A stretch of 64,000 nucleotides of DNA from contig NZ_JAJUXH010000002.1 in assembly GCF_021390245.1 (NCBI RefSeq), positions 372,001 to 436,000 on the forward strand, written 5' to 3'. A program made the position numbers and the translations under genes. Positions within the stretch are counted from its first letter, which is position 1; every line of letters starts with the position of its first letter. A model generated the notes under the pieces. It was not told where the DNA came from, ran no database searches, and saw nothing but the letters and a program-made list of their open reading frames with translations. Shown here one piece after another: positions 27,814-36,865 of this stretch. The DNA comes from Dyadobacter sp. CY323. GTDB lineage: Bacteria > Bacteroidota > Bacteroidia > Cytophagales > Spirosomataceae.

Positions 27814-28767
27814 ATGTATATAGAAAAAATAAAGGAAGTACTGGATGAGATGGGGAAAGTAGTGGTGGGGCAGGACAAGCTGCTGAACCGGCTGCTGATC
27901 GGACTCTTTACCGGTGGTCATATTTTGCTGGAAGGTGTGCCTGGACTTGCCAAGACTTTGACAATCAATGTAATGGCCAAAGTACTCCACCTCGAATTTA
28001 AACGCATCCAATTTACTCCCGACCTATTGCCCGCCGATTTGATCGGTACGATGATCTATAAACCGAAAATCGGTGATTATGAGGTAAAAAAAGGGCCGAT
28101 TTTCTCGAATCTGATCCTGGCGGATGAAGTGAACCGCTCGCCAGCCAAAGTGCAGTCGGCATTGCTGGAAGCGATGCAGGAAAAGCAGGTTACCATTGGC
28201 GACGAAACTTATTTGCTCGACCGGCCCTTTGTAGTTCTGGCTACTCAAAACCCTGTGGAGCAGGAAGGTACGTATCCATTACCGGAAGCCCAGATCGATC
28301 GGTTTATGATGAAAGTCTACGTCGATTACCTTGACAAAGCGAAAGAACTGGAAGTAATGCGCCGGATGTCCGACATCAATTACGAATACAAGATCAGGCC
28401 GATTTTAAATAAAGAAGATATTTTCGCGATCCGGGATAATGTGAACAAAGTCAATATCTCCGACACGCTCGAACGCTACATTATTGAACTCGTTTTTGCT
28501 ACCCGCCGGCCTCTCGACTATGGCCTGCGTGAGGAAGCCCGTTACATTCAGTTTGGGGTATCGCCGCGTGCGACCATTTACCTGAATCGCGCCGCGAAAG
28601 CGCTGGCTTATCTGGAAGGCAGGGATTACGTTTTGCCGGAAGATATCAAGGAACTCGCGCCGGACATTATGAACCACCGGATCCTTCTGAACTACGAAGC
28701 CGAAGCCGACGGAGTGCGTACGATGACGATCATTGATTCCATTCTCCGAAAGGTAGCGATCGGTTAA
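27814..28767 (+). CDS. MoxR-family AAA+ ATPase
   Basis: A 317-residue AAA+ ATPase. Walker A is HILLEGVPGLAKTL (about 34-47), Walker B LILADEVNRSPAKVQSALLEAMQE (about 99-122), sensor I VVLATQNPVEQEGTYPLPEAQIDRF, and sensor II SPRATIYLNRAAKALA. MoxR proteins act as chaperones for assembly or activation of protein complexes and usually precede DUF58/VWA-domain genes. Here the next gene in the same orientation is lgt and the gene on the other strand is yidD, so the usual partner genes are missing from the window. Confidence 0.93.
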   Translation: MYIEKIKEVLDEMGKVVVGQDKLLNRLLIGLFTGGHILLEGVPGLAKTLTINVMAKVLHLEFKRIQFTPDLLPADLIGTMIYKPKIGDYEVKKGPIFSNLILADEVNRSPAKVQSALLEAMQEKQVTIGDETYLLDRPFVVLATQNPVEQEGTYPLPEAQIDRFMMKVYVDYLDKAKELEVMRRMSDINYEYKIRPILNKEDIFAIRDNVNKVNISDTLERYIIELVFATRRPLDYGLREEARYIQFGVSPRATIYLNRAAKALAYLEGRDYVLPEDIKELAPDIMNHRILLNYEAEADGVRTMTIIDSILRKVAIG

Positions 28768-28768
28768 T

Positions 28769-28978
28769 TCAGGGTACCGGATCATGACCGTGCCCACCCC
28801 ATGGATGGCAGCGAGACAAGCGTTTCAGCCCCATCCAGCCCCCTTTTACAGCCCCGTATTTTTGCACCGCCTCCACCATATACTGTGAACAGGTAGGGGT
28901 GTAACGACAGGAATTTGGCAGGTAAGGCGACAATACTCCCTGGTAAATCCGCACAAGTCCGATGAGTAAAAATTTCAT
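28769..28978 (-). CDS. yidD: Membrane protein insertion efficiency factor YidD
   Basis: A 69-residue protein with the YidD hallmark [27 protein letters not shown] and the C-terminal [13 protein letters not shown]. The start is placed at ATG 28978 ([18 protein letters not shown]), giving the normal family length; a longer frame upstream is not conserved and would run through the lgt start. YidD assists YidC-mediated insertion of membrane proteins. Its stop abuts the end of the moxR-like gene, and its start lies 48 nt from the divergent lgt start. Confidence 0.93.
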   Translation of the reverse strand: MKFLLIGLVRIYQGVLSPYLPNSCRYTPTCSQYMVEAVQKYGAVKGGWMGLKRLSRCHPWGGHGHDPVP

Positions 28979-29008
28979 TTCGCGTCTTGTCTCAAAGTAG
29001 TATATTTG
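28978..29008 (+). promoter_or_regulatory. Candidate lgt promoter (TTTC-N19-TATATTTG)
   Basis: TATATTTG at 29001-29008 is an exact TAnnTTTG box, and TTTC at 28978-28981 differs from TTTG by one base at a 19-nt spacing. The ATG of lgt follows 18 nt later. Confidence 0.5.
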
Positions 29009-29026
29009 ACAATTAACATCCAATGC

Positions 29027-29857
29027 ATGATTTCGTATATCCTCTGGGACGCCAGTCCCGAAATCTTTACAATTCCTGAATTTCTTGGTTTTGGCCCTCT
29101 CCCGGTTCGCTGGTATGGACTTTTGTTCGCCGCCGGCTTTCTGGTTGGTCAGCAAATTATGATCTATATTTTCAAGAAGGAAGGAAAAAGCCTTGAAGAT
29201 ATCGATTCCTTGACTTTGTACATGGTTTTATCAACGGTAATCGGTGCCAGGGTCGGCCATTTTCTCTTTTACGAACCAGAGGTCCTTTTTCGCAACCCAA
29301 TGGAAGTGATACTTCCACCCTACGCCGGTCTGGCAAGTCATGGCGCCGTTGTGGGCATTATCCTTGGTCTCTGGCTTTATTCCCGTTCCCGCAAATCCTC
29401 TGGTCAGACATTCTTCTGGGTAGCCGACCGCATGGTGATTGTGATTGCGTTAGCCGGCGCATTCATTCGCTTTGGAAATTTAATGAATTCTGAGATTGTT
29501 GGAAAACCCACCGATGTGCCCTGGGGCTTTATCTTTATGCAAAATACTGAATTCCGACAGATCCCGAGGCACCCGGCACAGCTCTACGAATCCATTTCCT
29601 GCTTCATCCTGACGTTTGTTTTATTCTGGATCTGGAACAGATACAAAGCAGCGACGCCTCGCGGACTGATGGTCGGAGTATTCTTCGTCTGGGTATTTAC
29701 ATTACGCTTCCTTTATGAGTTCCTGAAGGAAAACCAGGAGGCATTTGAAGCTAATTACGCTTTAAATATGGGGCAATTCCTGAGTATACCGGTTGTGCTG
29801 CTTGGTATTTACTTCATTATCAAATCGCGGAATTCACCTTTGCAACGGCCTGCCTGA
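29027..29857 (+). CDS. lgt: Prolipoprotein diacylglyceryl transferase
   Basis: A 276-residue inner-membrane enzyme that transfers diacylglycerol to the lipobox cysteine of prolipoproteins, the first step in lipoprotein maturation. Seen are [46 protein letters not shown] (the catalytic-region His-Gly), [24 protein letters not shown] (the GRxxNFxNxE-like signature, here [10 protein letters not shown]), and RHPAQLYE. The start at ATG 29027 ([14 protein letters not shown]) follows the promoter-like box. The many lipoproteins encoded here depend on this enzyme. Confidence 0.95.
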   Translation: MISYILWDASPEIFTIPEFLGFGPLPVRWYGLLFAAGFLVGQQIMIYIFKKEGKSLEDIDSLTLYMVLSTVIGARVGHFLFYEPEVLFRNPMEVILPPYAGLASHGAVVGIILGLWLYSRSRKSSGQTFFWVADRMVIVIALAGAFIRFGNLMNSEIVGKPTDVPWGFIFMQNTEFRQIPRHPAQLYESISCFILTFVLFWIWNRYKAATPRGLMVGVFFVWVFTLRFLYEFLKENQEAFEANYALNMGQFLSIPVVLLGIYFIIKSRNSPLQRPA

Positions 29858-29947
29858 TAAACCGTCTCCACCATTAAGTAGTTATCTTTCAGTTCTTTGT
29901 TTTAATCTGATAAAGTTTCATTTGAACCATTTACCAAGAACCGTAAG

Positions 29948-30565
29948 ATGAAAACGTCATTGATTTTTACATTCTTTCTTGCCGCTTCTCTGGTGCTGAG
30001 TGGCTGCGGAAATAAACAGGAAGAAACAGAAACTGAAGAAGAAGCCAGCGAAAAAAGTCCGGCTGACGCGTTGCAGGCATTTGCGGACAAAGCCAAAGAA
30101 ATGGGTAACCGTGAAGCTGTCGATCCCGTGGATTTTCGAAAGTTGAAGGAGATATTGCCGGAAGAATTGAGCGGGCTAAAACGGACTGAATCAACGGGCG
30201 AAAAATCCGGGGCAATGGGATTTACCGTTTCTACTGCCGAAGGTAAGTATCGGGGCAATAGTGACGAATCCATTGACGTCGAAATCATAGATACTGGCGG
30301 TATTGCAGGCGTGTCAACCATGGCGCTGGCGGCGTGGTCTATGGCGGATATTGACAAAGAAACGACTACTGGCTACGAAAAAACGACTAAGATCGACGGT
30401 TACAAAGCTTTTGAAAAATACAACAATGAGAGTAAATCCGGCGAGATCAATGTCCTCGTAGGTGATCGCTACCTCGTTAATATTGAAGGAAATAATGTCT
30501 CTATTGATCAGATCAAGGGTATTCTCAAAGAAATCGATCTGTCTGAACTCGCAGCACTGAAATAG
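29948..30565 (+). CDS. Lipoprotein of unknown function
   Basis: A 205-residue predicted lipoprotein. The signal peptide ends in SLVLSGCGNKQEETETEEE, followed by an acidic linker, then a compact domain of alternating strands and helices (about 55-205). Recognisable phrases are RKLKEILPEELSGLKRTESTGEK, GVSTMALAAWSMADIDKETTTGYEKT and NVLVGDRYLVNIEGNNVSIDQIKGILKEIDL. I do not recognise a named family; the pattern resembles small periplasmic domains that Bacteroidetes annotate as hypothetical. It follows lgt by 90 nt and ends at a terminator. Confidence 0.85.
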   Translation: MKTSLIFTFFLAASLVLSGCGNKQEETETEEEASEKSPADALQAFADKAKEMGNREAVDPVDFRKLKEILPEELSGLKRTESTGEKSGAMGFTVSTAEGKYRGNSDESIDVEIIDTGGIAGVSTMALAAWSMADIDKETTTGYEKTTKIDGYKAFEKYNNESKSGEINVLVGDRYLVNIEGNNVSIDQIKGILKEIDLSELAALK

Positions 30566-30584
30566 CTGCTAATGCATTCAAACA

Positions 30585-30620
30585 AAAACCAGAAACTTGC
30601 GGGCTTCTGGTTTTTTGTTT
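30585..30620 (+). terminator. Rho-independent terminator after the lipoprotein gene
   Basis: Arms AAAACCAGAA (30585-30594) and complement (30605-30614) with a 10-nt loop, followed by TTTTTTGTTTT. Confidence 0.8.
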
Positions 30621-30648
30621 TAAGGAAGTATTCTGATTTAAATGCGGA

Positions 30649-31188
30649 TCAGACCGTAGCGAAATCTACCTTTTCACGGAGGATCTGTTTTGCTTTAACC
30701 AACTGATTTTTAACTGTATTCTTCGAAATTCGAAGAAATTCAGCTATCTCCTGATATGATTTTCCTTCTTCAATATTCAATTTCAATATCAACTTCCTTT
30801 TGATGGATAACGAGTCCACCGCAGTTTGCACCAGGCTCAATCTTCTCTCATTTTCCTCCTTTTCATCTTCGGCCGCTACCCGGATGTTTTCCATATAAAG
30901 TTTGCGCAGCTGCTCACTTTTCTCCACTTTTTTGAAGTAATCAAATGCCATATTCCGAAGGCATGTGAACAGGTAGGAGTTGAAATTGTGATCAGGCTTG
31001 ATCTGCGCCCGTTTTACCCAAATTTTGATGAATACATCCTGCACCATATTCTCCGCTTCTTCCTCGTCTTTCAGCAAAGAAACAGTAAATCTCAAAGCAG
31101 GATTTTTATAATAATTATACAGTTCCGCGAAGGCCGATTCATCGCCTTGCGTAACTCTTCTCAGGGTATTTTCATCAGGGTAGATCAC
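30649..31188 (-). CDS. ECF RNA polymerase sigma factor (Bacteroidetes type)
   Basis: A 179-residue sigma-70 family factor. Region 2 is GDESAFAELYNYYKNPALRFTVSLLKDEEEAENMVQDVFIKIW with FNSYLFTCLRNMAFDYFKK; region 4 is DSLSIKRKLILKLNIEEGKSYQEIAEFLRISKNTVKNQLVKAKQILRE. In Bacteroidetes such factors often sit beside FecR anti-sigma and SusC/D genes, but neither is present here, so its signal and targets are unknown. It points toward the lipoprotein gene and its upstream region is the longest gene-free gap of the window. Confidence 0.9.
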   Translation of the reverse strand: MIYPDENTLRRVTQGDESAFAELYNYYKNPALRFTVSLLKDEEEAENMVQDVFIKIWVKRAQIKPDHNFNSYLFTCLRNMAFDYFKKVEKSEQLRKLYMENIRVAAEDEKEENERRLSLVQTAVDSLSIKRKLILKLNIEEGKSYQEIAEFLRISKNTVKNQLVKAKQILREKVDFATV

Positions 31189-31600
31189 GGTGGTAGAGGT
31201 TTACTTATACAAAAAGGGTTTGGAATCGCTACTAAAAATTTAATTGTACAAAACCGGGAAGTAGCAACTGAAAATTTTGCTGAAAAATTAATCCGCGGTG
31301 TTTTCTATCGAGTGACGTTGTAAAAAGGTTGATAAAGCTACATCTTCCTTTTTGATTTGAAATCGCAACTTGCGTAAAATTATCTTCATTTTGCGCAAAC
31401 CCAACCGATTTAACATTCACTTGATCGACCGTTGACATCTACTTCATTTTCAGTATTTCGCCTGACGTAAAGTCTTTGGTTAGGCGTCACTTTCAACCGT
31501 AACCAACAAACATTTTCAGGGCGATAGTCTGCCTCAACTTCTTCCGAGTATTATAGTCCAGTTAATATCAGTCAGCAACCACGATTTCTAATCCGGTCTC
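31189..31600. other. 412-nt gene-free region between the divergent sigma factor and PfkB-HAD genes
   Basis: No credible coding frame, RNA gene or strong hairpin is seen. The region is A/T-rich near the sigma factor and probably carries the two divergent promoters. I found no good TTTG/TAnnTTTG pair. Confidence 0.5.
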
Positions 31601-33526
31601 ATGGATCAAAGCCGCATCATTCAAATTCTAGAAAAAATCACTACCGTAAACATCGCTGTATATGGCGATTTTTGCCTGGATTCGTATTGGATCATGGACA
31701 ACCGTGGCTCCGAAATTTCCATTGAAACCGGACTCTGGACCGAAACTGTTGCGGGGCATTACCATTCACCCGGCGGTGCGGGCAATGTAGTCGCAAATCT
31801 TTCCGCACTGAAACCGGCAGGCATTAAAGTAATCGGCGCCATCGGAAATGATATGCAGGGGAGAGAATTAACAACCCAGCTGCAGCAGCTTGGTGCGGAT
31901 ACTTCTTCATTATTCATCCAAAACGAGAATTTCAGTACTTATAATTACCTCAAAAGATTGGTCGAGGGAAAGGAGCAGCCGCGGGTGGACTTTGGTGTAT
32001 ATAATGAAAGAAGCATTGAAACGGACCAAAAACTGCTGGCAGCACTGGAAAATGCATTAAAAGAATGCGATGCCCTGATTTTCAACCAGCAGGTAACCGG
32101 AAGCATTAATAATGAGTTTTTTATAGATGAGTCGAACAGGCTTTTTGCAAAGTATAGTGACAAAATCGTCATGCTCGATTCGCGCCATTTTAATGATCGC
32201 TTTGAAAATACCTTTTTAAAAGCAAATGACAGAGAAATTGCCTCTCTGACCGGTTTGAAGGTGAGTCCGGACGATAGCATTTCGGTTTCGGAGGTCGAAA
32301 AATATGGTCAGCAGATTTTTGAAAAATATAACAAACCCGTTTTCGTGACCTGCGGGGAAAGAGGAATTGTTGTTTTTGACCAAACCGGAAATCACGAAAT
32401 CCTTGGCCTGCAATTAAAGAGCAAACTGGATACAGTCGGCGCCGGCGATACCGCGATCAGCGCCATTACACTTTGCCTGGCGGCGGGTATCGGGCCTGAG
32501 GACTCGGCCCGGTTTGCGAATTTCGCGGCTGCGGTGACGGTACAGAAACTCTTTACAACAGGTACTGCAAACCCCGAAGAAATCCTCCAGATCAGCAAAG
32601 AACCCGACTTTATTTACAATGCGGACCTGGCCGATAATGAGCGGAGTGCCGTGTTTGTCCCCGAAACTGATTTCGAACTTTGCGCACCGGAAGTACTGGA
32701 AAAGCTGGGACATATACGTTATGCCGTTTTCGACCATGACGGAACGATCAGTTCGCTGCGGCAAGGCTGGGAAGAAATTATGGAGCCGGTGATGATGAAG
32801 GCGATTTTGGGCGAACAATACGAGACGATCGACCCGGGTAATTTTCATAAGATCCTGGCCGAGGTGAAACAGTTTATTCACAAAACCACGGGCATTCAGA
32901 CGATCTATCAAATGGAAGGATTGGTTAATCTGGTTCGCGAGTTCGGATACGTCCCTGAGGAACAGATCCTGGACAAATTCCAATACAAAGAACTGTACAA
33001 TGATGGCTTAATGGAGATGGTGAACAAGCGAATGGAGCGGCTTGCAAACGGCGAACTTAGCCAGGAAGATTACACATTGAAAGGCGCAGTGGCCTTTTTG
33101 CATGAGATGAAAGATCGGGGCGTTACCATGTACCTGGCCAGCGGCACCGATGTGGATGATGTGAAAAATGAGGCTGAAATGCTGGGATATGCCCATCTGT
33201 TCGACGGTGGCATTTATGGGGCATTGAAGGATTATACCAAGTTTTCAAAAAAGATGATCATCGAAAAGATCATTAGGGATAACAATTTGCAGGGTAAAGA
33301 ACTCGCCGTTTTTGGGGATGGCCCGGACGAAATACGCGAGGGAAGACGGGCAGGCGGCATTTCGGTGGGCATTACCAGCAACGAAGTTCAGCGTTTCGGG
33401 CATAATCCGTCGAAACGCCCCCGGTTGGTAAAAGCGGGCGCGCAACTCCTGATCCCTGATTTTTCACAACACAAAAAACTGATAAGCCTGCTATTCCAGG
33501 AAAGTGTAAACTACGCCAACGCATGA
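31601..33526 (+). CDS. PfkB-family sugar kinase fused to a HAD-family hydrolase
   Basis: A 641-residue fusion. Residues about 1-330 are a PfkB/ribokinase-fold kinase, RfaE-like at the start (ILEKITTVNIAVYGDFCLDSYW), with SPGGAGNVVANLSAL and LDTVGAGDTAISAI (catalytic Asp283). Residues about 370-635 are a HAD phosphatase domain: YAVFDHDGTISSL (nucleophile Asp378, Asp380), TMYLASGTD (motif II), and AVFGDGPDEIREGRRAGG (motif IV). A kinase and a phosphatase on one chain suggests either phosphorylation followed by HAD turnover of a different phosphosugar, or a phosphatase replaced for regulation; sequence cannot decide. It opens the six-gene operon, and its stop overlaps the next start by 4 nt. Confidence 0.9.
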   Translation: MDQSRIIQILEKITTVNIAVYGDFCLDSYWIMDNRGSEISIETGLWTETVAGHYHSPGGAGNVVANLSALKPAGIKVIGAIGNDMQGRELTTQLQQLGADTSSLFIQNENFSTYNYLKRLVEGKEQPRVDFGVYNERSIETDQKLLAALENALKECDALIFNQQVTGSINNEFFIDESNRLFAKYSDKIVMLDSRHFNDRFENTFLKANDREIASLTGLKVSPDDSISVSEVEKYGQQIFEKYNKPVFVTCGERGIVVFDQTGNHEILGLQLKSKLDTVGAGDTAISAITLCLAAGIGPEDSARFANFAAAVTVQKLFTTGTANPEEILQISKEPDFIYNADLADNERSAVFVPETDFELCAPEVLEKLGHIRYAVFDHDGTISSLRQGWEEIMEPVMMKAILGEQYETIDPGNFHKILAEVKQFIHKTTGIQTIYQMEGLVNLVREFGYVPEEQILDKFQYKELYNDGLMEMVNKRMERLANGELSQEDYTLKGAVAFLHEMKDRGVTMYLASGTDVDDVKNEAEMLGYAHLFDGGIYGALKDYTKFSKKMIIEKIIRDNNLQGKELAVFGDGPDEIREGRRAGGISVGITSNEVQRFGHNPSKRPRLVKAGAQLLIPDFSQHKKLISLLFQESVNYANA

Positions 33527-35778
33527 AACCGCGGCACGTAAAGTCCGGCACATTCCACATTTTACTTCTCACCCTCCTCGCTTTCTCATGCAAGACTGAT
33601 AAGAATGTCGATACTGAAAATGCATTTTATCAGGATAAACCATTCTTGCAGGAATACCACGATGCTTATGTAGTAGGCACAAATGCAGGTGAGAATGAAG
33701 TAAGAAAGATTCTGGCTGACAGAAATTCGAACATTTGGATCGCGACTGCTGCGGGTATTTTTAAGAAAACGAAGGATTCAAGAAATTGGATAAAAGTCAT
33801 TGCCGGTGAAAACGATGGACCTGCATTCGCAGTCGCGGAAGATCCGAAAGGTAACATCTGGCTGGGCACCTGGAATGGCCTCTACAAGGTTACGAATGAC
33901 ATTCCGGAGAAAGTCTCCGGCCCGAAAAGTCCCGTTTCCGCCATTTGTGCAACTACTAAAGGCATATATATACTTGGCCCAAACGGTTTCTGGATTGATT
34001 CAGGTAAAGGTTTTATTAAACAAAACACCACGATTGCCAAATCCGTCCGCGATGTAATTTCTGATAAAAACCGTGGGCTATGGATTGCTACGGATGTTGG
34101 ATTGTACCACTGGACTGAAAAAGAAACAACGCATCAGTACAAAACAGACGCATTGATCAGCGCGTATGCAAAAGGTCTGGCATTGGATCAGACAGGAAAC
34201 CTGTGGATTGGCGGACTTGGCGGTGTTACCATTCAGAATTCAGGGAAAAAGGAGAAAGAATTGAGACCGATTGAGGGGATACCATCAACTTATGTTACCG
34301 CGGTTCGGCAGGCACCGGATAGTTCCATGTGGGTGGGCACGCAGGCGGGAATTGTGCGGTTTCAACCCGACGGTACGCATTCGCTGCTTTTTTCGCGACG
34401 CTGGCTGATGGATGATCAGGTCAACAGCATTGCATTTGATCACGAAGGAACTGCCTGGATCGCGACGCCGCAGGGTGTGAGCGCGATCAGGAAACGGAAA
34501 ATGTCACTCGCGCAGAAGAATGACTTTTTCTTTGATATATTAATGAAACGTCACATTCGCGCACCCTGGATCGCGGGTCAGGCGCATTTGAAAACGCCTG
34601 GCGATACAACGTCGTGGGAGCCGGAGGACGACGATAACGACGGTGAATACACGGGAAATTATCTGGCGATGGAAAGTTTCAGATACGCCGCAACCAAAGA
34701 TCCCATTGCCCGCGAGAATGCAAAAAAGGCATTTGGTTTTTTGAAATTATTACAGGAAGTAACGGGTACCGACGGTTTTTTTGCAAGAACCATCATTCCC
34801 GCCGACTGGACGCACATGCACGATGGGAACCGGGTGTTTACCGAGCGTGAAAAGGCAGATGAACTCGTGAAAGAACCTCGTTTCAAGCCCGTGGAGGTTC
34901 GCTGGCACAAGTCCAAAGATGGCAAATGGCTTTGGAAAGGCGATACCAGCAGCGATGAAATGTGTGGGCATATGTTCGGATACTACTTCTATTATAGTCT
35001 GGTAGCCGACGAAGCAGAGAAGAAAGTCATTGCCGCACACGTCGCTAAGATTGTGGATCACCTGATGAAAAATGACCTGAACCTGGTGGACGTAGACGGT
35101 ACGCATACACGCTGGTCGGTTTGGTCGCCGGACAAGTTAAACCGCGATCCCGAATGGCTGCCCGACCGCAACCAGAACTCCATGGAAATGCTCGCATTTG
35201 TGAAGCTCGCGCATTTTATAACCGGTAATGAAAAGTACCAGAAAGAATACCTGCGCCTGATTGAAAAAGAGCATTACCTCGAAAACATGAAAGAAGTTAC
35301 CAGCCAAAATCCCGCCTGGCTGATCTATTTCGATGTGGTTTTGCAGGCCTACCTCTACCCTATTCTGATCAACTGTGAAAAAGATCCGGAACGGTTGAAA
35401 TTCTACAGAACGCATTTGGAAGAATGGTTTACCCACCGCAAAGACGACCATAATCCGCTCATTAATTTCATTTATAATTATTGCTTGAATAAAAAATCCG
35501 AGCTCCGGAATTCGGTCGATTTTCTGATTGATACACCTCTCGATCTGGTTGACTGGCCGATTGATCACCGGAAACGGGAAGACATTCAGGTGGTACGCAC
35601 GCCGGTTTTGGAAGATGAGCAGGTGAATGCATTACAACCCGCAAGCCTACGCATGACGGTGCGCTGGGATAAAAATCCGTGGACACTGGCTGGCGGCAAT
35701 CCGCAGGTGGAACGCGAACCCGTTTTCTGGCTGCTGCCCTACTGGATGGGGAGATACCTCGGCATGATTTCCAAATAA
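33523..35778 (+). CDS. Lipoprotein with reg_prop-like beta-propeller and C-terminal helical (glycosidase-like) domain
   Basis: A 751-residue predicted lipoprotein (LLTLLAFSCKTDKN). The N-terminal half (about 45-330) has repeats such as ILADRNSNIWIATAAGIFKK, VAEDPKGNIWLGTWNGLYKV and LALDQTGNLWIGGLGG. This is the two-component-regulator propeller type normally fused to a sensor kinase. The C-terminal half (about 340-751) is alpha-helical, with YTGNYLAMESFRYAATKD, SSDEMCGHMFGYYFYYSLVADE and NSMEMLAFVKLAHFITGNEKY, and ends WLLPYWMGRYLGMIS, like an (alpha/alpha) toroid. It is a paralogue of the protein encoded at 38066-40291. Catalysis is suggested by the fold and context but no known family is recognised. 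Confidence 0.88.
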   Translation: MKPRHVKSGTFHILLLTLLAFSCKTDKNVDTENAFYQDKPFLQEYHDAYVVGTNAGENEVRKILADRNSNIWIATAAGIFKKTKDSRNWIKVIAGENDGPAFAVAEDPKGNIWLGTWNGLYKVTNDIPEKVSGPKSPVSAICATTKGIYILGPNGFWIDSGKGFIKQNTTIAKSVRDVISDKNRGLWIATDVGLYHWTEKETTHQYKTDALISAYAKGLALDQTGNLWIGGLGGVTIQNSGKKEKELRPIEGIPSTYVTAVRQAPDSSMWVGTQAGIVRFQPDGTHSLLFSRRWLMDDQVNSIAFDHEGTAWIATPQGVSAIRKRKMSLAQKNDFFFDILMKRHIRAPWIAGQAHLKTPGDTTSWEPEDDDNDGEYTGNYLAMESFRYAATKDPIARENAKKAFGFLKLLQEVTGTDGFFARTIIPADWTHMHDGNRVFTEREKADELVKEPRFKPVEVRWHKSKDGKWLWKGDTSSDEMCGHMFGYYFYYSLVADEAEKKVIAAHVAKIVDHLMKNDLNLVDVDGTHTRWSVWSPDKLNRDPEWLPDRNQNSMEMLAFVKLAHFITGNEKYQKEYLRLIEKEHYLENMKEVTSQNPAWLIYFDVVLQAYLYPILINCEKDPERLKFYRTHLEEWFTHRKDDHNPLINFIYNYCLNKKSELRNSVDFLIDTPLDLVDWPIDHRKREDIQVVRTPVLEDEQVNALQPASLRMTVRWDKNPWTLAGGNPQVEREPVFWLLPYWMGRYLGMISK

Positions 35779-35802
35779 TAAGTACTCATCAAACCAAGAA
35801 TT

Positions 35803-36864
35803 ATGAAGCGATTACTGCTAACTTTTGCAATCAACATTTTATTGCTAGTCATGAATGAAACACTTGCGCAAAGCGGCGAAACGTATGCCGAAAAACTGGG
35901 CTGGCCGAAAGGTTCCAAAGTGGTAATCTTCCATGTGGACGATGCAGGTATGTCGTATTCTTCCAATGAGGGGGCCAAAAAATCCATTCATGATGGCATT
36001 GCAACTTCCTGTAGCATTATGATGCCTTGTCCGTGGGCTGCCAGTTTTACCAAATATGCGATCGCAAACCCGAAAATGGACGCGGGACTTCACCTCACAT
36101 TGACGTCGGAATGGCAGGATTACCGCTGGCCGCCGCTGAGTGGCATTCCCAATTCTCCCGGCCTGGTGGATCACGAGAGCTGTATGTGGCACACCGTGGA
36201 GCAGGTAATCAAACACGCCAGCGCCGATGAGGTGGAAAAAGAGATCCGCGCGCAACTCGACCGTGCATTGAAACTCGGGTTAAAACCGACGCACATGGAT
36301 TCGCACATGGGCACCTTGTTCGCGCACATGCCTTACCTCGAACGGTACATTAAAGTAGGTGTCGAATTTGGCATTCCGGTCATGTTTCCAGGAGGTAATA
36401 ACAAGCTTTTGAAGGAGTCGCTCAATAATCCATTGATCAAAAAACTGAAAGCCGAGGGTAAATGGAAAGAAGGAATGGAGCTTCCGGAGCCAGCCATTAC
36501 AAAGGAATCCGGCGCAGTCGGACAGAAGATCTGGGCCGCAGGTCTGCCGGTTTTAGATGACCTGCACACGATCAGCGGCGACTGGAAACCAGAAGGAACG
36601 GACATTACCCCTGAAAAATGGGGAAAATATAAAGCGCAGAAATTCAAGGAAACGCTGACCAACATGCAGCCGGGTGTGGCGATGCTCATCGTCCACAGCA
36701 GTGATATTACGGACGAATTCAAACACATCAGCGCATCGGGCGGGTCACGTTATGCCGATATGCTCTCGGTACTTGACCCGGATTTAAAGAAATTCATCCA
36801 AACCGAAGGCATCATCCTGACTACCTGGAAAGAACTATTGGAACGGAGAAAAAAAGTGAATTGA
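35803..36864 (+). CDS. Exported ChbG/YdjC-like carbohydrate deacetylase
   Basis: A 353-residue protein with a signal peptide (ending MNETLAQSGETYA) and a YdjC/ChbG/HpnK-type polysaccharide-deacetylase domain. Likely metal-site segments are VVIFHVDDAGMSYSSNEGAKKSI (HVDDAG, the first Asp pair), DAGLHLTLTSEWQDYRWPPL (GLHLT) and THMDSHMGTLFAHMPYL (HMDSHMG). ChbG deacetylates chitobiose-type sugars. Export is unusual for characterised ChbG, which is cytoplasmic, so the substrate is more likely an extracellular or periplasmic oligosaccharide. It is separated by only 24 nt from the previous gene and 1 nt from the next. Confidence 0.88.
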   Translation: MKRLLLTFAINILLLVMNETLAQSGETYAEKLGWPKGSKVVIFHVDDAGMSYSSNEGAKKSIHDGIATSCSIMMPCPWAASFTKYAIANPKMDAGLHLTLTSEWQDYRWPPLSGIPNSPGLVDHESCMWHTVEQVIKHASADEVEKEIRAQLDRALKLGLKPTHMDSHMGTLFAHMPYLERYIKVGVEFGIPVMFPGGNNKLLKESLNNPLIKKLKAEGKWKEGMELPEPAITKESGAVGQKIWAAGLPVLDDLHTISGDWKPEGTDITPEKWGKYKAQKFKETLTNMQPGVAMLIVHSSDITDEFKHISASGGSRYADMLSVLDPDLKKFIQTEGIILTTWKELLERRKKVN

Positions 36865-36865
36865 A

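Noticed and set aside
30826..31323. A forward-strand ORF over the sigma factor gene
   Set aside because: It mirrors the sigma factor frame, has no recognisable domain, and lacks a credible start context.
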